Below are positions 19,997 to 30,968 of a DNA stretch of 64,000 nt, in pieces. A model generated the notes under the pieces. It was given only the letters and a program-made list of their open reading frames with translations. It was not told where the DNA came from and made no database searches. The stretch's first letter is position 1, and each line of letters opens with the position of its first letter. Source of the stretch: Arthrobacter sp. Hiyo8 (lineage in GTDB: Bacteria > Actinomycetota > Actinomycetes > Actinomycetales > Micrococcaceae); the NCBI GenBank assembly GCA_001549895.1, contig AP014719.1:2914001-2978000 (forward strand). Direction: 5' to 3'. The position numbers and the translations under genes were made by a program.

Positions 19997-20748
19997 GTTA
20001 GGATCCCGATATGCCGAGGGGGTGATACAGGAAGCGGGAAACCGCCGGACGCCCTCAGCGCTCCCGGCGGCCGCCCGGCGTCCGGCCGTCCACGACAGCT
20101 GGAGAACGGCGGAGGGAAGCTTCCCCTCCAACTGCGAAATGGCGGGTCCGCGGCTGTGTTCGATGTGGGCAATGGCCAGCGCGGAGGCGAGCTCGGCTTG
20201 CCCGGCGCAGATCGCCTGGCACAGTGCGCGGTGTTCCCGGCAAAGTTGCTCGGGATCCTGCTGGACGACGTTTCCGAAGAGCCACCGCATGCGGTTCGCG
20301 ACCGGGCGGATCACGGTGGTCAGGAGTTCGTTGCCTGTCAGGCTGAAGATCTCGTCGTGGATGGCCACGTTGGTGCTGGCCCTGAGGTCCTCGTCGTGGT
20401 TGGATACGAGAGCCTCAGCGTCAGCGAGGACCGACAGCAGGCGATCGGGGCTGGCCCCGCCCCCACCTGGTGGGCAGCAATGCTCGCGGCTGAAACCTCG
20501 ATGCTGAGCCGGATGTCAAAGACTTCATCGACATCCTGGATCGTCATTTGCCTGACGACCGCTCCGTGACGCGGACCCGTCGTGGTGAAGCCATCTGCCT
20601 CAAGTTGCAGGAGCGCCTCCCGCACTGGGACCCGTGACACATTCAATTCAGCAGAGAGTTCCCGTTCTCGAAGCCATGTTCCCGGCGTCAGCTCGCCGCT
20701 GATGATCCGGTCCCGGATGTGGATGTACGCGGAAGCAGTCCGCGTCAT
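19997..20748 (-). CDS. GntR family regulator (FCD type)
   Basis: The winged HTH is clear ([40 protein letters not shown]). The FCD effector domain follows ([20 protein letters not shown], then [17 protein letters not shown], with the metal-binding His region, and [14 protein letters not shown]). One G is missing near 20460 (GGGGCGGGG-CCAGCC). The 3' end is uncertain; I take the TAA at 19997-19999, but another frame gives a stop at 19983. It overlaps the upstream ATP-binding gene by 4 bases (ATGA), so it is part of the transporter operon and probably controls it. Confidence 0.78.
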
Positions 20749-21523
20749 CTGACGTGTCGCAGGAAATTGGCGGTGCGTTCGTGGGAAGGATTGTCCAGGA
20801 CATGTGCTGCCGGTCCGGATTCGATGACCCGTCCTTCGTCCATGAATATCACCCGGTCGGCGACTTCGCGGGCGAACCCGATCTCGTGGGTGACCACAAC
20901 CATGGTCATGCCCTCTTCGGCAACGCGTTTCATGACCTGAAGGACATCGCCGACCAACTCAGGGTCCAGTGCGCTGGTGGGTTCGTCAAAGAGCATCACC
21001 TCGGGTTTCATGGCCAGGGACCGGGCGATGGCAACGCGCTGCTGCTGACCGCCGGAAAGTTGCGCCGGGTAGGACCCGGCCTTGTCTTTCAGACCGACCT
21101 TCCCCAAGGCGTCCAGTCCTTGCTCCCTGGCCTCGGCTTTGGACAGCCCGAGCACCCGTCGCGGGCCATAACTGACGTTCTCCAGTGCTGTCATGTGCGT
21201 GAAAAGGTTGAAGTGCTGGAACACCATCCCTATCCGCCGTCGCATTCTGGCCGATTCCCGTTCGGTGCGTTCGAACAACTGTCCTTTGTGAACCTTGTAT
21301 CCGACGCGGTCTCCGCCGATTTCAACGGTCCCGGACTCAATGGCCTCCAGACCGTTGATGCAGCGAAGTAGCGTGCTCTTTCCGGAGCCTGAAGGCCAAG
21401 GACACAAACGATTTCACCGGATGCCACGGCGATGTTCACGCCGCGAAGGATGTGGTTCTTGCCAAGCCATTTGTGGACGCCGTCGATCACCATGAGTGGT
21501 ACCTGTGCTGGAGCAATGGTCAT
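20745..21523 (-). CDS. Polar amino acid ABC transporter ATP-binding protein
   Basis: An ATPase subunit with Walker [15 protein letters not shown]-loop [12 protein letters not shown], signature [16 protein letters not shown], Walker [15 protein letters not shown] and switch His [10 protein letters not shown], the GlnQ/HisP pattern. One C is missing near 21395, just before the Walker A codons (CTTGGCC-TTCAGG). The start overlaps the permease end by 4 bases. It works with the permease and lipoprotein upstream. Confidence 0.9.
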
Positions 21524-22535
21524 GGCTGGACTGCCTTTCGGGAAAGATCGGAGCGGTTTCGCAACAGGAGATTCCTGCGGATGAGTTCCCGGAACGACCC
21601 GCCGGCTGCGGCGCCGTCGGGGTTGAACTTTTGTTCCAGGAAATACTGGCCGATGCTGGCGACGCTGACAAGGATGAGGTACCAGACCGTGGCCACAATG
21701 AGCAGCGGCACAATTTTGAAATTCTGGCCATAGATGAGCTGGGTCTGCGTCAACAGATCGCTTCCCCCGATGGCAGAAACCAAGGAGCTGGCCTTGAGGA
21801 GGCCGATGAACTGATTTCCCGTCGGAGGAATGATGACCCGGATGGTCTGCGGTAGCACGATCCTTCGCAAAGCCTGTCCCCGAGTCAAGCCGATGCTGAG
21901 GCCGGCGTCCGTCTGCCCCTTGCTGACTGACAGAATGCCGCCACGGATGATTTCAGCCATGTAGCCCGATTCGGCCAGGGACAGTGCGCAGAGACCCGCG
22001 GTGAATCCAGAGATCAGCTGGTTGGTGTCGGCGCCGAGGATCTTCGGGAAGAGCACCGCCAGGTTGAACCAGATGAGGATCTGGACCAGGAGCGGCACCC
22101 CGCGGAAGAACCACACGTAGACCGGCCAACAATCGCCGCGAGCCGGTTCCGGCTCTGGCACATGAGGGCCACGCCGAAAGCCAGGACCACCGAGATCAAC
22201 ATGCTGAAGACCGAAAGTTCCAGCGTGACTGCGATGCCTTTGAAGATGACAGGGTGGAACATGAACTCGCCGACGCTGGACCAGTCCAGATTCTCATTTG
22301 CCGCCTGGGACCAGATGAAGAGCGCGGCAATCGCCACAATGACTGCCCGCTCGCCATCTGCCCGTAGGGCTTCCGGCGCTTGGCCTGGATTCCGGCCACC
22401 TGGCCGTCCTGCACGTGTGTTGGATCAAGAACTGTGAAGGGAGGCTTCCCGACGTTGTCGTGCGTCGGTGCCACCTGGCCGTCAACGATCATGGCGGAGA
22501 TCACCCGACGGCGGGAGTGTTGTTTTCGTACGCAT
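21520..22535 (-). CDS. Polar amino acid ABC transporter permease
   Basis: A His/Glu/Gln-family membrane subunit. Spans include FKGIAVTLELSVFSMLISVV, WFFRGVPLLVQILIWFNLAV with the RG(V/T)P motif, and the EAA loop IGLTRGQALRRIVLPQ. The N-terminus reads MIVDGQVAPTHDNVG and continues AGIQAKRRKPYG. ATG 22535 has GAAGGA 6 bases upstream but needs a base near 22510 to join; ATG 22492 is the fallback start. Further lost bases are near 22358 (TACGGG-CAGATGG) and near 22125 (GTTGGCC-GGTCTAC). Confidence 0.85.
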
Positions 22536-22605
22536 GTGGTGTCCTTCTTTGCGGAACTGGAATCCGGAGTGCGGTCCGTCGTGGAAGACCGCACTCCGGT
22601 AATGA

Positions 22606-23526
22606 CTAAGACGTTGCGAGATTGACGCCTGGCTTTGGCAGGTCGATCACAGTGACATCCCACTTCTTCAGGATTGCGTCGTAGCTGCCGTCAGCGTGCA
22701 TGGCCTCCGTTGCCTTCAGGAAGGCATCCCGCAATTGCGGGTTCTGCTTATTGAAGATCATGCCGAGGAAGACCTTGGGCTCGAAGTTCACCGGCACTGA
22801 TTCGAGCTTCCCCTGGGTTTCCCGGTTGATGACCGATACGGCCATGTCCGGCCAAAACATGGCGTCCACGCGGCCTGAAGTCAACGCCAGGTTCTTGTCG
22901 CTGCCAGTCGGGAAGGTAACGAGCTCGGGTGCAGGCTTTCCTGCAGCAGTGCAGGCTTTGGCCATGATCCCCACCAAGCGCTCGTCGTCGTTGCCCTTGA
23001 CTCCGCCGATCTTGATGCCGCAACCGCCGTCGGGCTCACCCGTGATCTTCTTCGGGTTTCCCTTGGCCACCATAAAGACCGTGCCCGCAACCTGGTAGTC
23101 GACAAAGTCGACATTCTCCTGCCGGGCCTTCCGGTCGGTCATTCCGGCGATGGAGGCATCGAACTTGCCGGTCTGGACGCCGACCAGCAGCTGGTCGAAG
23201 GGCACTTTCTGGTAACTGATCTTCAGGCCGAGCTTGGCGGCCATGGCATCCATGAGGTCGATGTTGAACCCCTTGACGCCGTTTTCGCCGATGGGGGTGA
23301 AGTTGGCCGGTTCGAAATCCGGCTGGGTTCCGACCGTGATGGTGCCTTTGGCCTTGATGTCAGCTGGCACCAGGGCCGTGAGGGAAGTATCGGCGCTGTT
23401 CGTTTGGGGCGATGAGGCCTGGCCTGAACCTCCGCAGGCGGCAGTGCCGGCGAGGGTAGAGGCAAGAACCGCGGCGATCGCGACTTTTCTCCAGAGACTT
23501 GGTACCCGGGGAGCAAAGTTCTTCAT
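22606..23526 (-). CDS. ABC transporter solute-binding lipoprotein (family 3)
   Basis: A 306-residue extracellular ligand receptor. It has a basic N-terminus, a hydrophobic segment and the lipobox region LAGTAACGG, so it is a lipid-anchored protein. The SBP_bac_3 fold is shown by GTITVGTQPDFEPANF, GVKGFNIDLMDAMAAKLGL, DASIAGMTDRKARQENVDFV and GRVDAMFWPDMAVS. ATG 23526 follows GGAGAAAAATCA. It sits between the amidohydrolase and the permease, so it probably imports that enzyme's substrate. The frame is intact. Confidence 0.9.
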   Translation of the reverse strand: MKNFAPRVPSLWRKVAIAAVLASTLAGTAACGGSGQASSPQTNSADTSLTALVPADIKAKGTITVGTQPDFEPANFTPIGENGVKGFNIDLMDAMAAKLGLKISYQKVPFDQLLVGVQTGKFDASIAGMTDRKARQENVDFVDYQVAGTVFMVAKGNPKKITGEPDGGCGIKIGGVKGNDDERLVGIMAKACTAAGKPAPELVTFPTGSDKNLALTSGRVDAMFWPDMAVSVINRETQGKLESVPVNFEPKVFLGMIFNKQNPQLRDAFLKATEAMHADGSYDAILKKWDVTVIDLPKPGVNLATS

Positions 23527-23637
23527 TGATTTTTCTCCTACTTGTGATGAACGGGAACAAACGCGGGCAAAAGATGAAAGGAAGATCAGCCCGGACAAGC
23601 GGGCTGGGGAGAAATGCGTTGGGGGTGCCCGGAGACG

Positions 23638-25332
23638 CTACGAGGCGGCAGCTGGGATCAGGTCGCTGCGAGGTTCCTCGACGAAGACGCCGTCGGCGGC
23701 CATCTGGTCCCAGATGCGCTGGACTACCTTGCCTGCCTCGCGGACAAGCCTGGCCTCGTCAACCACCGCGAGTGCGCCGTTGCGGACTTGCCAGTGACCG
23801 TCCGTCATGACGTTCTTGACGGAGAGTCCGTTTGCGTACATCAGGTGATTGAGCGGTTCCCGCGGAACCGTCCCTACCCCAACCAACAGACCGCTGACAT
23901 CGATGCTGGTCAGGTCAGCTTTCGCGCCGACTGCGATCCGGCCAAGGTCTTCACGTCCCAGGCCCCGGGCGCCTCCCAGCGTCGCGGCTTCCACGGCTGT
24001 CCAGATGGACGGCCGGACCATGGGTACCGGGGTTGAATCGCCGAGGAAATCCGCCCTGATCCGACCGTAGATAACAGCCATCTTGAGGTTTTCGATGTAG
24101 TCGTTCGAGTGCGTATCCAGGCCGATGCCGGAGTTGACGCCTGCTCCGAGAACTTCCGGCCAGGGCCACTGTGCGGGTGTGACACCTGCGCCGGTGCCTG
24201 AAGGACAGTTGGCGAAAGTGAAACTGGGATTGGCCAACAGCGGAAGATCGCGCTCAAAGTCGATTCCGAGAAGGTGGGCTCCAAAAACCCGTACCGAGCC
24301 GTCGAAGAGGCCAAGGCTGTGCAGCCACGGGATCTCGTCCTGGCCCCATAAGCGGTTCATTGCAGCTTTGTCCGGCTGCGGCGCCCGGCCGTACCCTGCC
24401 TGCAGGTGAATGTGGAGGCCGTGCAGCTCTTCGGCTGCAGCCTTCATTGCGGCGAACGTTTCCGGGGTGTGCACCGCGTTTGTCGCTGGCGCCATCATTG
24501 GCAGGATGCGGCCGTCGTCGACGCCGTTGATGGTCCGAGCGTAGGCGAGGTTTTCCTGGATTTCGGCCAGTGTCTCGGGCACCGAATTGAACAACTTTTG
24601 GTCGTCGTCACCGCGTTTCCAGATCGGTAGGATCCGCCTCATCCCCGGCACGGCCCCGGAAGGGTAGCCGCGGATTCCGAATTGCCGTGCGACGCGGACG
24701 TAGGACTGCATCGATCTCAAGCCCTTGGACATTTCAACCTGGGTGGTGCAGCCACCGCGGAGGATTTCTGCCAGGTTCAGGGCAGTCATGGTGTCGAGGT
24801 CTTCGTCCGGAAGATCCTCGAGCAACACCATGGCATTGAGGAATTGCCTGCCCTGGCGCAAAATGGCGCCTTTGCTCATGGGAGTGAGGTTGCCCTCGAC
24901 ATACCCACGCGTGGCGGCGCCGCCCGCCACGTGGCTGTGCATTGAAATCAAGCCCGGGACCAGAAGCTGCCCTTGCAGGTCGATTCGCTCGTCGGTGGTA
25001 CCGGTCCAAGGGCGGACCGCCTCGATGCGGTCGCCGCGCACAACTACTTCGTGATCGCGCAGAAGGACCAACTCGCCTTGCTGATGGGCAAGAACCCAAC
25101 TTGCCGCGAGGACTAGCGGGCGGTTCTGGTCACGCTGTCCGTCTGGTCCGAGGCCTCGTTGCTGCGCACTGGCAGAGTCGTGCCGGACCCGTTCAGCGAG
25201 GCCTGCAGCCTGTCCTTTCGGCACGCTTCGCTTGCCGCCAAAGAGCCCTGAGTCTTCCGCAACCGCGCCATCGTAGCCGCAGGCGTCGCAGCCCAAGCCC
25301 TTGGGGGTGGCATGTGATTCCAGCTCAACCAT
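23638..25332 (-). CDS. Amidohydrolase superfamily protein (chlorohydrolase/SsnA-like)
   Basis: A metal-dependent TIM-barrel hydrolase of about 564 residues. The beta-sandwich half contains VVVRGDRIEAVRPW; the first metal ligands are in VPGLISMHSHVAGG; the catalytic Asp region is in GLDTHSNDYIENLKMAV; the C-terminal sandwich closes with GRIAVGAKADLTSIDVSG. Relatives deaminate or dechlorinate heterocycles or open lactams; the substrate here is unknown. An unusual stretch of about 75 residues rich in Gly, Arg and Gln precedes the fold. ATG 25332 is behind GGAGGG. It heads the operon with an ABC importer, which argues for use of an imported nitrogen compound. Confidence 0.8.
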   Translation of the reverse strand: MVELESHATPKGLGCDACGYDGAVAEDSGLFGGKRSVPKGQAAGLAERVRHDSASAQQRGLGPDGQRDQNRPLVLAASWVLAHQQGELVLLRDHEVVVRGDRIEAVRPWTGTTDERIDLQGQLLVPGLISMHSHVAGGAATRGYVEGNLTPMSKGAILRQGRQFLNAMVLLEDLPDEDLDTMTALNLAEILRGGCTTQVEMSKGLRSMQSYVRVARQFGIRGYPSGAVPGMRRILPIWKRGDDDQKLFNSVPETLAEIQENLAYARTINGVDDGRILPMMAPATNAVHTPETFAAMKAAAEELHGLHIHLQAGYGRAPQPDKAAMNRLWGQDEIPWLHSLGLFDGSVRVFGAHLLGIDFERDLPLLANPSFTFANCPSGTGAGVTPAQWPWPEVLGAGVNSGIGLDTHSNDYIENLKMAVIYGRIRADFLGDSTPVPMVRPSIWTAVEAATLGGARGLGREDLGRIAVGAKADLTSIDVSGLLVGVGTVPREPLNHLMYANGLSVKNVMTDGHWQVRNGALAVVDEARLVREAGKVVQRIWDQMAADGVFVEEPRSDLIPAAAS

Positions 25333-25386
25333 TGAGAATTTTCCCTCCTCGTCATGGCGCCCCGTCAACCGGGCGTCGATTTCGCT

Positions 25387-25508
25387 CACGGTATACCAAG
25401 CTGGAATTTGCCGTCAACGGGGATTTGGAGAGTTTCCTTTAAATACAGGAGTCTTCGTGGCACAAAATGGGCAGCGGATGGCGGATTGACGCCACTTGGC
25501 ATACCAAG
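25387..25508. promoter_or_regulatory. Two candidate GntR operators heading the amidohydrolase-ABC operon
   Basis: ACGGTATACCAAG at 25388-25400 has the palindromic core GGTATACC. CTTGGCATACCAAG at 25495-25508 has perfect CTTGG/CCAAG arms. The centres are about 108 bases apart, which permits looping. The pattern matches FCD-type GntR operators, and a GntR gene closes the operon. In the rest of the 354-base gap (25333-25686) I see no gene. Confidence 0.55.
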
Positions 25509-25686
25509 AAAGAAGTTTTGATGCCGGCGCGGGCACTTCGTAAACATCCGGAAAGTCATTGCCTTGAGCGTGTTTCATGACCTAGAGTCGGTGGGATGCC
25601 GTGTTTGTAACGATCGTCAAAATTTGAATACATGCTAGCGGCGACGTCGATTTTGCCGTGGTCGTTTCTCCGCCGCAGGCGCGGCC

Positions 25687-28600
25687 CTACTCCGCAAATA
25701 GCCCGGCCAGGTCCTCCGCCGTCAGCGCGCCACCGGCCAGGGCGTCGCCTTCCATGACATCCGCGAACAGCTGCGACTTCTTGGTCTTGAGCGCCATGAC
25801 CTTTTCCTCGATGGTGTCCTTGGCCACCAATCGGTAGACCATGACGTTCCTCGCCTGCCCGATCCTGTGGGTGCGGTCCACGGCCTGTGCTTCGGAAGCT
25901 GGGTTCCACCACGGGTCCAGCAGGAACACGTAGTCGGCCTCGGTCAGGTTCAGGCCGAACCCGCCGGCCTTCAAGGAAATGAGGAACACGGGCGCTGCGC
26001 CGTTCTTGAATTCGCTCACGACGTCGGCCCGGTTCCGGGTGCTGCCGTCGAGGTAGCAATACTCGATGTCCTCCGCGTCGAGCCGCTCCCGGACCTTGCC
26101 CAGGAACCCCGTGAACTGGCTGAAGATGAGCGCCCGGTGCCCCTCGGCGACGATGTCCTCCAGCTGTTCGAACAGCACATCCAACTTGGACGAGCGCACG
26201 GCTGACAAGGACTCGTCCACCAGGGAGACGTCCAGGCTCAGCTGCCTCAGCAGGGTGAGCGACTGGAAAATGGTGAAGCGGTTCTTATTGACATCGTCGA
26301 TGAGCCCAAGGATCTTCTGACGCTCCCGCTGCAAGTGGGTCTGGTACACCTTCTGGTGCCGCGGGTTGAGCACCACTTCGAGCACCTGTTCCTGCTTGGG
26401 CGGCAGGTCCTTGATGACTTGCTCTTTGGTGCGGCGCATCATCAGGGGACGGACCCGACGGCGGAGCTTGGCGAGCTGGGCCTTGTCGCCGTTCTTTTCG
26501 ACCGGCTTTTGGTAGTACTCCGCGAAGCGGCGCGGGCTGGAGAAAAGTCCCGGTGCGACGATCGAGGTCAGCGCCCAGAACTCCATGAGGTTGTTCTCAA
26601 GCGGGGTTCCCGTGATGGCCAGCTTGAAGGATGCCGGGAGTTTCCGGGCGCACTGGTAGGCCTTGGACTGGTGGTTCTTGACGAACTGGGCTTCATCGAG
26701 CATCAGTCCGGCCCATTCCTTGGCCGCGTAGGCTTCGTAGTCGATCCGGAACAGCGCGTACGAGGTGATGACGACGTCGATGCCCGCCATGGATTCCTGC
26801 GGATCCGCGCCGCTCTTGGCGAAGGTCTCTCCCACGGTCTTTATGCTCAAACCGGGCGCGAAGCGCTGCACTTCCGCGGCCCAGTTACCCACGACGCTGG
26901 TGGGCGCCACCACCAGGAAGGGGGCGCTGCCGCCCGCGGTGCCTCCGGCGCCGGACTCAGTCTGCTCCTTCGCCGCGCACATCAAGGCAATCGCCTGCAC
27001 TGTCTTGCCGAGGCCCATGTCGTCGGCCAGGACGCCACCCAGGCTGTGGCGGTAGAGGAAACTCAGCCAGTTGAATCCCTCCAACTGGTACGGGCGCAGC
27101 TCGGCGTCGAGCGAGCCCGGCAGCGGCAGCCCGGTCACGCCGTCGTCGAGCAATCCGCCCACGGCCTCCCGCCATGCTGCCGCCTGCTCGTCGACGATCC
27201 CCAATTGCGCGAGCTCATCCCAGAGCCCGGCCTGGAAACGGCTGATCTGCAGGGTGCCGTGCCGGTCCGGGTTGTCCTGCAAGGACCTGGCCTCGTCGAT
27301 CAGCGCGCGGAGTTGGTGCAGTTCGGGCAGGTCCAGCGAGAAGTACGCGCCGCTCGGCAGCAACATCCGGCTCTGGCCGGCCGCGAGGGCGGAAAACACG
27401 GCCGCGAAGGACACGGGTTCGCCCTCGAGCGTGATGACGATGCCAAGATCGAACCAGTCGCGGCTGTCGGTTGCCTTGGTCGAAATGGAGACGACGGGAG
27501 CCTCGGTGGCCTCGCGGTAGTCGGCGATCTCGCCGGAGGTGTCCACGACGACGTCGGGCAGCTCGCGGAGCCGGGGCAGCACCTCCTCGGTGAAGGCCAG
27601 GGTGTCCAGCCCATCCAGCGCCACCGAGGCCGCGAGGCGTGGAGCCCCCATCCGCCGCTCGACGATTCGCCCAGCGCGGCAACCACCTCCCAAGGCCGGC
27701 CCAGGGTCTCCAGGATCCGGGCTTCCTCGGCGTCGTCGCGATAGCCGTGGTCGTCAGGGTGCCGCCAGAGGGGTTGGGCAGTCACGAGCTTGCCGGCTTT
27801 ATAGTGCCATTCCCAGTGCAGCCGCACGCGGTGGTCGGAGCCGTAGTTCGCCAGCAAGGACAGCGTGGGCACGGCGAGGACCGGCAACTCGACGGAATGG
27901 TCCGCTGCCGTGACCCGCGTGGACTGCTTGAGTTTCGGATAGAACGCCGTGAGGAATCGTTCTTCGTCCTTCGCCGGGATCTGGAGCCGGGACGCGCCCA
28001 TGACGAAATCGAGGAGTTCCTGCGACTCGCCGCCCTCCAAAGGGGCCAGCGTGATGAGGTTAGCGGGGGCCGAAACGCCGGGCAAGTGCCCCTCGCCGGG
28101 ACCCGTGAAGAACAATCCATGCGCCGGGCGGCCGATCAAGCCCAAGGCCGCCGGATCAAGGGCGTCCCCGCCCAAGGTCACCGACGGCGACAGCTGCAGT
28201 CCGTCGTCGGGCCGGCTAAGGTCAAGCCCGACGACGGCGGGCTCCGCGGCAATGCGGACCGGCTCGGTCCCGCCGGAGTGGATGAGCGAAACCCCGACCT
28301 TCGAGGCTTCGGCGAGCAGGCTCCACAGGTTCTTGCCGGCGAATTCGTTGAGCAGCATCCACATGCTGGAAGTGAGCTGCCGGTAGTCCGCGGTGGAATG
28401 CGCGGCGAGGAAGTTCTGCATCCAGTCGATATGGGCTTCGTTGAACTCGCGCTTGTAGCCGAGGTAGTTCAGGTTGGTCCAGGAGACGTCGCCCCGGATC
28501 CACTTGCCCTTGGCTCCCATCATCACTGGGCGGGCCTTGAGCTGGCGCACGCTGCGGAGAGGATCGCGCCGGCCTGTGTAGGAGAAGTGCGGGGCCGGTT

Positions 28601-29070
28601 CTTCCACTTCGAAGGCCAGTGCCAAGGGGAGGCCCTGGCCTTGCGGTGCGGTCCCCGGGGTGGCGATGAGCTTGCTGAGCGCCTGTTCCCAGGCCGGCCG
28701 CTGCACGATTCCCCTGTTTGGGCCGTCTGTCCGAACGCGGGCGCGCTGAGCAGCTGTGCCGCACTGCGGGATGGTCTTCGGCGGCGAAGAGAAGGGCGGC
28801 CACGTGTTTGCAGTCCTTGCGGACGGGGCAACTGCACACGCCCACGGTGCAGCTCCAGCCTCCGGGCTTGCGGACCAGCTTGGCCGACGTCGAATACGGT
28901 GACGGGCCGCTGCCCCTGACCTTGCCCATCATCAGGCCCGTGGCGGAGTCGAAGGTGATGCCGCTGACCCGGCTTCCCATGGCATAGGCGAGGCCGGCCG
29001 CGAGGGAGCGGTCGTTAATGGCGGGTGTCTGAATCGCCAGTTCCCAGGAATCGTCTGAGTGGGAAGGCAT
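25687..29070 (-). CDS. SWI2/SNF2 helicase with SWIM zinc finger
   Basis: A large ATP-dependent DNA translocase, about 1,127 residues. The N-terminal SWIM finger is CSCPVRKDCKH (CxC...CxH). It is followed by a long linker and the bacterial SNF2-associated domain. The helicase core has VLADDMGLGKTVQA (motif I), GLMLDEAQFVKNH (II), LAITGTPLENN (III), SGSTRNR-like LDGSTRNRADVV (IV-V) and QAVDRTHRIGQ (VI). It probably remodels DNA-protein complexes in repair or transcription. Lost bases split the frame near 27650 (GGATGGGG-CTCC) and at two points in about 28705-28780. The gene stands alone. Confidence 0.9.
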
Positions 29071-29237
29071 TCGTTAAGGCTACTTTCGGCAGGAGGCTAT
29101 CTATGAATCCTAGGGCCCACGCAGCAGCCCTGAAACTTTGCCCGACGTTCACCTCTGCCTAGCTTGCCCGACAACCGCCCCCGCGTACGTTGAAAGGGTC
29201 CGGAGCAGCACAAGCTTCCAAGCAGTGAGGAAATCCC

Positions 29238-30086
29238 ATGACCAGCAATGAGAACCCCGTCATTCTGACGAAGGACAGCATCGAGGCCGACAACGCAGAC
29301 GTTGTGGACGCGAACGTCACCGTGGTCAACGAGATGTACGAGGAGCTCCTCAACCATGAGGAAATCGCTACCAACGCCCTGCGCAGCTACTTTGTGGACT
29401 ACTACCTGACACAGGCACTCGCGGGCGGTTTCGCCCAGTACGTCTTCACGGTCCCGGAGCGCGAAGAGGTGGATGCGTTTGTCCGCGAAGGCCTTGAAGG
29501 AATGGGCGCCAAGGGCCACCTCGAGCTGTTCAACCGCACCGCAGCAGCTTTCGACGCGCTGTCCGAGGAGGACGCCGAGGCCTACCTGGACGGCGACCTT
29601 GACGAGTCCGAGGTGGCACCGGAAGCCGTTGCCGAGCTCGAGGCCCTCGACGGCGAATTCGAATCCCTCCTGGAGACCGAAGACATCATCGAACTCAACG
29701 CAGCGTGGCTCCGCAGCCAGGACGGTGTGCTCTACCTCGACGAGGAGCAGCTCGAGGCACACATCGCCGAGCGTGTAGCCCTCATCCCGAACCTCGAAGA
29801 GCGCCAGGCCGAGGCGGCCGAAGCCGAACTCGAGAACGCCCCCGAATTCGAGCTCATCATCCGCGAACTGTGCGATGTCGCCGGCTACCGGCTGGAGAAG
29901 ATCACCATGGGCGATCCCAACTACGAGCACGACGGCGAGACGATCCTCGCCTGGCACTTCGCCACGGACCACGGCAACTACATCATGATCGAAGAGGACG
30001 ACGAAGCCTTCATGATCCACCCCGAGACGAAGGAAATCATCGCCGCGGTGGAGTTCGAGGACGCTGAAGCGTTCGAAGACGCCTAA
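29238..30086 (+). CDS. DUF4375 (DMP19-like) acidic protein
   Basis: A 282-residue, strongly acidic cytosolic protein. Residues 28-75 (NEMYEELLNHEEIATNALRS, then QALAGGFAQYVFTV) resemble DUF4375/DMP19, a domain whose role is uncertain. The C-terminal part has its own conserved-looking block (CDVAGYRLEKITMGDPNYEH, DHGNYIMIEEDDEAFMIHPE). GAGGAAATCCC precedes ATG 29238. The frame is intact. It converges on the lipoprotein gene across the repeat at 30088-30240. Confidence 0.65.
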   Translation: MTSNENPVILTKDSIEADNADVVDANVTVVNEMYEELLNHEEIATNALRSYFVDYYLTQALAGGFAQYVFTVPEREEVDAFVREGLEGMGAKGHLELFNRTAAAFDALSEEDAEAYLDGDLDESEVAPEAVAELEALDGEFESLLETEDIIELNAAWLRSQDGVLYLDEEQLEAHIAERVALIPNLEERQAEAAEAELENAPEFELIIRELCDVAGYRLEKITMGDPNYEHDGETILAWHFATDHGNYIMIEEDDEAFMIHPETKEIIAAVEFEDAEAFEDA

Positions 30087-30087
30087 G

Positions 30088-30240
30088 ACGCCTAAGACGC
30101 CCGCTCACTTTTAGGGCATCTGGGGCGGACGCCCGCTCACCTTTGAGGCCTTTTGGACAAACGCTCGCTCAGATCTTCCGGCCGGTCCGGAAAGATCTGA
30201 GCGAGCGTTTGCCGTTTGGGGTGCAAACGTGAGCGACGGT
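30088..30240. repeat. Intergenic palindromic repeat family A, copy 1
   Basis: The centre is a hairpin with 20-base arms: CAAACGCTCGCTCAGATCTT (from 30154) pairs with AAGATCTGAGCGAGCGTTTG (to 30218). The outer ends CGCTCACCTTT and CAAACGTGAGCG are also inverted. The left end is duplicated (CGCCCGCTCAC at about 30096 and 30129). A second copy is at 51421-51527. It sits between two convergent gene ends and could terminate both. Confidence 0.8.
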
Positions 30241-30241
30241 T

Positions 30242-30814
30242 TCAGTAGCCCATGCTGCTCCCGCTTGGGGTGCTGCTGCTTGGGGTGCTGCTTGGGGTGC
30301 TGCTCGGCGTCAGCATGGAACCGGACGGGCTGACCATGAACCACACGCCACCCACGCCTTGTCCGTAGGTGTCACTGGAGTCTTCATCCTTGGAGTAGAA
30401 GTAGATAGGCATCCCGTTGATGGTGATCTGCATCTTGCCGTCTGCCGTGGGGATGGTGCCGATGGTTCCGGTCACCCCGTCAACCGCCGGTTTGGCCGAC
30501 GTCGTTGTCACTGCCGGCCAGTTGGTGGCACAGCCGCCGGTGCAGGCGCTCTTGCCGGAATCCTTGACGTCCTTCGCGAAGACGTAGACGCTCTTGCCGT
30601 TCGCCGCGACCACTCTCTCGCCGACGCTCGACGACGCCGTCTTCAGTTCCGCCGCGCCAGCAGGAGTGCTCGACGCCGGAGCGCTTGAACTCGACGCCGC
30701 GGGGCTGGGACTGGTGGCGCTCGAAGATGACGACGCGCCGGGGCTTCCTCCACAGCCAGTGAGGGCGATGGCCAGAGCAAGGATGCCGAGCCCGGTGCCG
30801 AGTTGCTTCTTCAT
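30242..30814 (-). CDS. Secreted lipoprotein with Yx(F/W/Y)xxD repeats (COG4315-like)
   Basis: A 190-residue lipoprotein: signal with lipobox AIALTGCGG, then a Ser/Ala/Pro linker. Two copies of the COG4315 motif follow (VYVFAKDVKDSG...CTGGCATNWP and IYFYSKDEDSSDTYGQG...VWFMVSPSG). The function of the family is not established. The tail is made of TPSS repeats, encoded by a short tandem repeat at about 30264-30305. It is divergent from the ECF sigma gene, whose regulon may include it. The frame is intact. Confidence 0.8.
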   Translation of the reverse strand: MKKQLGTGLGILALAIALTGCGGSPGASSSSSATSPSPAASSSSAPASSTPAGAAELKTASSSVGERVVAANGKSVYVFAKDVKDSGKSACTGGCATNWPAVTTTSAKPAVDGVTGTIGTIPTADGKMQITINGMPIYFYSKDEDSSDTYGQGVGGVWFMVSPSGSMLTPSSTPSSTPSSSTPSGSSMGY

Positions 30815-30968
30815 GGTTTGCTCCTTCGGGTCGACCGGCCGTGGACGTGCCGGAAGCTAACCCGTACGACGCCGTCGGGTGAAGAATGGTTCAGGGGGCT
30901 TGAACCTTTTTCGTGGCGGGCACGTCGTATCGCAGGAGAAGGGGAAGCCGAGCACCAAGGAGGCGCCG

